Positions 7,283 to 11,050 of a DNA stretch of 11,050 nucleotides are shown in pieces. Both the position numbers and the translations under genes were made by a program. The stretch is from an uncultured Ruminococcus sp. Lineage in GTDB: Bacteria > Bacillota > Clostridia > Oscillospirales > Acutalibacteraceae. The first letter of the stretch is position 1. Each line of letters opens with the position of its first letter. The notes beneath the pieces were generated by a model, which was given only the letters and a program-made list of their open reading frames with translations, had not been told where the DNA came from and did not search any database. The stretch covers positions 1 to 11,050 of the forward strand of contig CACYDO010000133.1 of assembly GCA_902773165.1 (NCBI GenBank). Direction: 5' to 3'.

Positions 7283-9601
7283 TTAATTCTCCATAACTCT
7301 TACACCTATTACCGTTATATCGTCATCTCTGCCGAATTTACTGCTTATCATCGCTTCATCTATAATATCGTTCACAAGATCCTGAATATCATCGCCTTCA
7401 AAATCCCTCATCATCGCCCCTATCCACTCGTCACTCAATGCTATTGCGCCGTCCGAGACCATAATGATAATATCTCCGTCGTCAAGCTCCAGCTCATCGT
7501 GAGTAAGCTTGATATCGGTCAGAATCCCTGCCGGTAAAGATGAAGGCTCTACTCTGATTATCTTTCCGCTGCGGCGAAAGAACGTTACAGGCGCTCCTGC
7601 TTTCATTATCTGAGCGCCGCCCGTAAACAGATCAAGACTCAGAATATCCGCCGTTGCAAGCGATTCATCGTCAGACTTGACCATCAGCGCCGCATTCGCA
7701 GCCCCGAGCGCTGCGTCAAAGCCAAGTCCCGATTTTACAAGCTTTGAGATAATACTGACAGCCATTCCTCCGTCAACGGCAGCACGGCCGCCCGTTCCCA
7801 TTCCGTCACTGATAACTGCTATAAATCTGCCCTGACCGTCGCAGAAATAATTAAAGCTGTCGCCGCAAAGCCTTCCGCCGCTGCAAACGTGCTGAGCAGA
7901 GCCTGTCTGCACATCAAAGCGCGTTCTTTCGTTAAACGCAACGCGAAGACGATTTCCTGCAACAGACGTTTCCGGCGGAAGAAGACGTTTTCCGCAGAGG
8001 CGCGAAATTTCCTCAGTGATATCCTCGCTGACAAGCCTGCGCCTGTTTTCAACGCCAAGCTCCGCTTCCACAGTCATTCTGCCGTATGTGTCCAGCCTGA
8101 CGCTGCATTCATAAACGAGAAAGCCCTTTACTTTAAGCGCCGCAGTGATTCTCTCCGCAGCAGCTGTATCGCAGCTTGCATATCTCTCAAACTCCTTTTT
8201 TAAGCCGTCAAGTATTTCCGAAAGGCCCGAAAACTGTCCTGCTACAACTCCTCTTATCTGAGCAACGCGCGACTGCGCGGCAAGATAGCTTTGATAGCTT
8301 GCGTAATTTGCATTTATTGAATCAGCCATTTCGCCTGCCTTGCAGCAGCGCTTACTGAATACTCTGCGCACATCGTTTTCGTCGATCTCTCCGCAGCTTT
8401 TGAGGATAGGTGCAAGAGACATAAGCCTTTCCTTATGAGCCTCGTCACCGTCCTTACGGCAAAACGCTCTCATTCCGCAGCGAGGACAATTCTCTTCAAT
8501 ACTTCTCTCAAACACTCCGTCTGTTTCGTTGGAATAATATTCACCCAAGCGCTTTGAAACTCCCGTAACGGCCTCGTTGATACTGCTGATTGCCCTGGAC
8601 GCCAGGTCAAGCCGCATTATAACGCCGCGCCTGAGACTGTCACTCTCCCCTTCCGACGTATGAGGAGTAACGAAAAGCGCGATCTTATTTCCTGCTTCAC
8701 GAGGTATGAAAAGAAAAATCAGGCACGCCACAACCGTTTCGTAAAACATCGCCGCAGCTTCCGCCGTAACACCGTCCTTTAATGAAGCTATCGTGGCGCA
8801 AAGTAAAAATGCAGCGGCAGCGCCGATCTTTCCTATATAGGAAAACAGTCCTGCCATCAGTCCCCCGAAGGAATAACTCAGCGCAACAGTTTCTGCATTT
8901 TTCGAGCCTAAGCCAAAAACGATCCCCGTTGCAGTACCGCCGATACAGCCGCCTGCAACCGAACCGTAGTAAGCGCAAAACAGCACCGTTGTCACTGCCA
9001 ATATTCTGCCTATAGATATTTTTCCTATTGTCAGTGAATTTGCAGAGAGAAGAAAAATGCAGCCGGTCATAACAATACAGGCTATTTCCTGCTGATTGAA
9101 CGTTGATATTCCCTTAGAACCTGCCGCAAGCGCAGCTGTTTCCCGAAGGAAATACGCCCCTACTCCTGCAAGCATTGCTTCGATCACGCACATCAAAAGA
9201 TCGTTCTGTCCTCTGCCTGTTGCAAGAACAATAACCGTTCCTGTACACAGCAGCGGCGCAGAAGCGATTATCGGCGCAAAAATACGGCTGCTGCTTACAT
9301 TTGGCAGATCGCTGAACAGCCACCGCAGCGCAAAGATCGTGACGATCGAAGCAATACAGCGAAAGCTCTCGCCTTTCATCAGCAATATGTAGCCGAACGA
9401 TGAGCCTAACGCTGCCGACAGCGCATTTTCATACGGCGCAGACGCCGCAAACGCTACTCCAAACGGGGCAAAGCTGTTAAACACTGCCGCCTGTGAAACG
9501 AGTACGCCGCACAGAAAATATACCGCCTGAAATAACGCCGACTGATAAGCTCCCGAAACAAATGAAGCGGCAGCCGCACCGTTTTTCCGAATAATCCGCA
9601 T
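7283..9601 (-). CDS. spoIIE: Stage II sporulation protein E, anti-anti-sigma-F phosphatase
   Basis: A membrane PP2C phosphatase that dephosphorylates SpoIIAA to release sigma-F in the forespore and, in Bacillus, acts with FtsZ at the polar septum. The protein is 772 residues, slightly shorter than Bacillus SpoIIE (827). The N-terminal third (about 20-300) is hydrophobic with roughly ten TM segments. A central region (about 320-560) has a cysteine cluster, CPRCGMRAFC (372-381). The PP2C domain (about 570-772) has the metal motif SDGMGTG (598-604), SDG (716-718) and GRDDDITVIGV (757-767), so the key metal-binding Asp residues are present. I preferred ATG 9601 because the SD AGAGGAAG lies 6 bases upstream; an in-frame TTG at 9607 is too close to it. 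The gene is convergent with the ABC operon and stands alone here. Confidence 0.96.
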   Translation of the reverse strand: MRIIRKNGAAAASFVSGAYQSALFQAVYFLCGVLVSQAAVFNSFAPFGVAFAASAPYENALSAALGSSFGYILLMKGESFRCIASIVTIFALRWLFSDLPNVSSSRIFAPIIASAPLLCTGTVIVLATGRGQNDLLMCVIEAMLAGVGAYFLRETAALAAGSKGISTFNQQEIACIVMTGCIFLLSANSLTIGKISIGRILAVTTVLFCAYYGSVAGGCIGGTATGIVFGLGSKNAETVALSYSFGGLMAGLFSYIGKIGAAAAFLLCATIASLKDGVTAEAAAMFYETVVACLIFLFIPREAGNKIALFVTPHTSEGESDSLRRGVIMRLDLASRAISSINEAVTGVSKRLGEYYSNETDGVFERSIEENCPRCGMRAFCRKDGDEAHKERLMSLAPILKSCGEIDENDVRRVFSKRCCKAGEMADSINANYASYQSYLAAQSRVAQIRGVVAGQFSGLSEILDGLKKEFERYASCDTAAAERITAALKVKGFLVYECSVRLDTYGRMTVEAELGVENRRRLVSEDITEEISRLCGKRLLPPETSVAGNRLRVAFNERTRFDVQTGSAQHVCSGGRLCGDSFNYFCDGQGRFIAVISDGMGTGGRAAVDGGMAVSIISKLVKSGLGFDAALGAANAALMVKSDDESLATADILSLDLFTGGAQIMKAGAPVTFFRRSGKIIRVEPSSLPAGILTDIKLTHDELELDDGDIIIMVSDGAIALSDEWIGAMMRDFEGDDIQDLVNDIIDEAMISSKFGRDDDITVIGVRVMEN

Positions 9602-9637
9602 AAGCAACTTCCTCTTTCTTAAAAATCATTTAATGAT

Positions 9638-9670
9638 ATTATAGAACCACATCGGCGATAAATTTGTCAT
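9638..9670 (-). promoter_or_regulatory. Predicted spoIIE promoter with long spacing, overlapped by a 0A-like box
   Basis: On the minus strand, ATGACA (9665-9670, 5 of 6 to the -35 consensus) is separated by 21 bp from a perfect -10, TATAAT (9638-9643). A 21-22 bp spacing is a known peculiarity of Spo0A-activated sigma-A promoters such as spoIIE and spoIIG of Bacillus. The heptamer TGACAAA (9663-9669) overlaps the -35 and is one mismatch from the Spo0A box TGNCGAA. Initiation would fall near 9631, about 30 bp before the ATG. The interpretation is inferred from pattern and gene identity. Confidence 0.55.
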
Positions 9671-9756
9671 AGAAAGAAGCACTATCGCGGCGTTGTATCC
9701 TGCATAACTTGGCGCTAATATTTCCGAATGAGCGTTTTTTTACAGTAATTTGCCGT

Positions 9757-9763
9757 TTCGCCA
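9757..9763 (-). promoter_or_regulatory. Candidate upstream Spo0A box
   Basis: TGGCGAA on the minus strand is an exact match to the 0A box consensus TGNCGAA, within TTTTGGCGAAA. It lies about 90 bp upstream of the predicted spoIIE -35. A heptamer is expected by chance fairly often, so it is supported mainly by its position ahead of a gene that Spo0A controls elsewhere. A weaker variant (one mismatch) lies at 9722-9728. Confidence 0.35.
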
Positions 9764-9898
9764 AAAGAAAAAATCAGAGTGCGGCTGTCTTTTTGTAGGA
9801 TATGGGAGTAAGATCGCATTTAAAAAAATTACTAATTTTCCCACAATATCTTTGTGCACCTTTTTTCTTTAAAACAGGTATAAATAAATCACGGCAGC

Positions 9899-9907
9899 TG
9901 TTATAAT
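9899..9907 (+). promoter_or_regulatory. Extended -10 promoter of the DUF5677-like gene
   Basis: TGTTATAAT is a perfect extended -10 (TGnTATAAT, hexamer at 9902-9907). No good -35 lies at 16-18 bp, which is common for extended -10 promoters. Initiation near 9914 gives a leader of about 55 nt to the ATG at 9970. Confidence 0.6.
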
Positions 9908-9969
9908 ATAAAGGGCAGTTCTATAAACCTCTCGCGTTATTTTTGCATTAGAATTCGGGGTAAGGCAAT

Positions 9970-10809
9970 ATGGATTTTTCGTCAGATACACTTCATAAAT
10001 ACGCTGCACGCTGGAATTACGACGGTGCGGCAGAAATTGTAAAAAGGTGCGAGCAGCTTGCGCTGGAATCCGAGCCGCTGAAAACGCGCGATACCTTTAC
10101 AAAAATAGTCGGCGAATCGTATTCTAAGGCTATAATCACGACGAAGGAAATACTCACCCTGCTGTACAACGGCTATCCTGAAGGCGCTATGGCATTGTCT
10201 AGAATTCTTTATGAATCCATGGTCATTATGAGGTTTTTGTACAGTCACCGAAGCAACGAAGATCTGCTCAAACGATACATTGATGATTTTTCCGTTAAGG
10301 TTTCACGCGATAAGATCAAATATTACAGCTATATATTAGAATACTCTCAGGACGAGGAGGAACGTGCAGAAGCCCAGAAAATGAAATCGGCAGCGCGCAA
10401 GGAACACAACCGACTTAAAGAATCCTACTCCGAGTATCTTTCATATAATAAGCAGGGAAATTATCTTCACGACTACTGGTGGATAGGAAATGTTCTTCCC
10501 TCTCGCAGTTTCGGCGCGATACAAAGCGAAATGACGCTGGAAAATCTAAAAATACTGTACGTTATTTCCTGCTACCGCGCTCACTCCGGCGTAGTCGGAA
10601 ATGCAGTGCGGTTCGGAACTATGCTTGACGAAACGTCGCTTTCAACCAAAGGCAGCTTAGAAGGCTTTCAGGTTCCGCTTTGCTTTTCTCTGGTATGCTT
10701 TGGCATACTTTCGGAAACAATGTTTGACTGCCTTGAAATTGACTGTAAAGATATAATTATGAAGATCGAGGAAATAATCGCGCCCTTTGAGGATTATCTG
10801 TACAGATAA
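9970..10809 (+). CDS. DUF5677-like protein, function unknown
   Basis: A 279-residue, probably soluble, mostly helical protein. The segment LYNGYPEGAMALSRILYESMVIMRFLY (65-91) resembles the helix with paired Arg and Glu (here R78 and E82) that I associate with DUF5677 proteins. A second candidate family motif is YVISCYRAHSGVVGNAV (197-213), with a possibly conserved His205. A charged helical stretch (about 125-160, DEEERAEAQKMKSAARKEHNRLKE) separates the two. No signal peptide is seen. The C-terminal hydrophobic stretch (about 235-255) could be one buried helix rather than a membrane segment. The ATG at 9970 is preceded by GGGGTAAGG. The gene is alone, divergent from spoIIE, with its own promoter and no clear terminator. 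I cannot assign a function. Family assignment is from memory of the motif pattern and is moderately sure; the gene being real is well supported by promoter, SD and length. Confidence 0.75.
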   Translation: MDFSSDTLHKYAARWNYDGAAEIVKRCEQLALESEPLKTRDTFTKIVGESYSKAIITTKEILTLLYNGYPEGAMALSRILYESMVIMRFLYSHRSNEDLLKRYIDDFSVKVSRDKIKYYSYILEYSQDEEERAEAQKMKSAARKEHNRLKESYSEYLSYNKQGNYLHDYWWIGNVLPSRSFGAIQSEMTLENLKILYVISCYRAHSGVVGNAVRFGTMLDETSLSTKGSLEGFQVPLCFSLVCFGILSETMFDCLEIDCKDIIMKIEEIIAPFEDYLYR

Positions 10810-10928
10810 AAAGCTTGCGGCAGGAAGCAATAATTTACTCATATTTGAGTATTTATCCTATAAAATTAAACTGTGAATGCTATACAAAAGTTAAATATAA
10901 ATTTAGTATAAAAAATTTAAGTTTTCTC

Positions 10929-10956
10929 TTGAAATTTTGAAAAAAATTGATATAAT
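10929..10956 (+). promoter_or_regulatory. Strong sigma-A promoter of the right-edge gene
   Basis: TTGAAA (10929-10934), a 16-bp spacer and TATAAT (10951-10956), with TG at 10948-10949 making an extended -10. Upstream, from about 10850, the DNA is rich in A and T tracts that could act as an UP element. Initiation near 10963 leaves a leader of about 32 nt. A near-palindrome, AAAATTTAAG (10912-10921) and CTTGAAATTTT (10928-10938), covers the -35. Confidence 0.75.
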
Positions 10957-10994
10957 ATAAATGTAAGGTTTTTTATCCGAGAGGGGCAGTAGTT

Positions 10995-11050
10995 ATGAAC
11001 AAGTACATCAGAAAATTGGGTTTCAGAGCTTCCGATGAAATGGAAATGCA
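10995..11050 (+). CDS. Start of an unidentified gene, cut by window edge
   Basis: Only 18 complete codons are visible, beginning MNKYIRKLGFRASDEMEM. The ATG at 10995 follows GAGAGGGGC (about 10979-10987) at proper spacing and lies about 32 nt downstream of a strong promoter, so a real gene starts here. The visible part is basic, then acidic, with no diagnostic motif, and could be the cytoplasmic N-terminus of a membrane protein or a small regulator. The product cannot be named from this fragment. Confidence 0.7.
   Translation, partial: MNKYIRKLGFRASDEMEM

Larger units (their letters stand above)
9602..9969. other. 368-bp divergent intergenic region between spoIIE and the DUF5677-like gene
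   Basis: No ORF with a convincing SD and no tRNA, rRNA or recognisable riboswitch is seen. It contains the predicted spoIIE promoter and 0A boxes at its left end and an extended -10 promoter for the plus-strand gene at its right end. The middle (about 9730-9880) is A/T-tract rich. It holds short, interrupted inverted repeats, for example TGGGAGTAA near 9803-9811 facing TTACT near 9829-9833 and CCCA at 9840-9843, too weak to call an RNA structure. Confidence 0.6.

Noticed and set aside
7889..8203. A 104-codon plus-strand frame inside spoIIE
   Set aside because: It is a shadow of the phosphatase gene, with no translation signals or recognisable motif.
9602..9607. TTG at 9607 as start of spoIIE
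   Set aside because: It lies right next to the SD AGAGGAAG; ATG 9601 has normal spacing and adds no loss of conserved sequence.
9741..9796. Intrinsic terminator ending in GGCTGTCTTTTT
   Set aside because: The matching 5' arm is present only as interrupted ACAG...CCG, and no gene on the plus strand ends upstream of it.
10811..10828. Possible terminator after the DUF5677-like gene (GCTT...AAGC)
   Set aside because: The stem is only 4 bp and no T-run follows.
1..11050. Mobile element, CRISPR array, tRNA/rRNA, or phage-defence island
   Set aside because: No transposase, integrase, regularly spaced repeats, cloverleaf or rRNA-like sequence was seen; gene content is core chromosomal apart from the unassigned DUF5677-like and edge genes.

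Overview
The window looks like chromosomal DNA of a spore-forming Gram-positive of the class Clostridia, probably Ruminococcus/Oscillospiraceae-like. Four things point that way: heat-shock genes in the order hrcA-grpE-dnaK under a CIRCE operator, a Gram-positive-type DnaK N-terminus, the sporulation phosphatase SpoIIE, and strong SD sequences with sigma-A-like promoters. The genus is an inference. No mobile element, CRISPR array, rRNA or tRNA was recognised.

Left part (1-2436, minus strand): the class I heat-shock operon hrcA-grpE-dnaK, read right to left. dnaK runs off the left edge. A consensus sigma-A promoter followed by a perfect CIRCE inverted repeat sits upstream of hrcA, so HrcA should repress its own operon. 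A second, weaker promoter may lie just before dnaK.

Middle part (2494-7275, plus strand): a compact five-gene operon with its own promoter and a clear terminator. It encodes a CpXC zinc-ribbon-like protein, an OmpR-type response regulator, a membrane histidine kinase, an ABC ATPase and an ABC-2 permease. The last four form a familiar layout in which a two-component system controls an adjacent NatAB-like exporter. The CpXC protein at the head of the operon is the least understood member.

Right part: spoIIE (7283-9601, minus strand) converges on the ABC operon. It has a long-spaced (21 bp) sigma-A-like promoter and Spo0A-box-like sequences upstream, as expected for an early sporulation gene. 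A 368-base intergenic region separates it from a divergent gene for a DUF5677-like protein of unknown function (9970-10809). The window ends with the first 56 bases of another plus-strand gene that has its own strong extended -10 promoter.

Most of the window is ordinary core genome. The points most worth a second look are the CpXC/two-component/ABC operon, the DUF5677-like gene, and the regulatory DNA around spoIIE and the last gene. I found no convincing evidence of a wholly new system.
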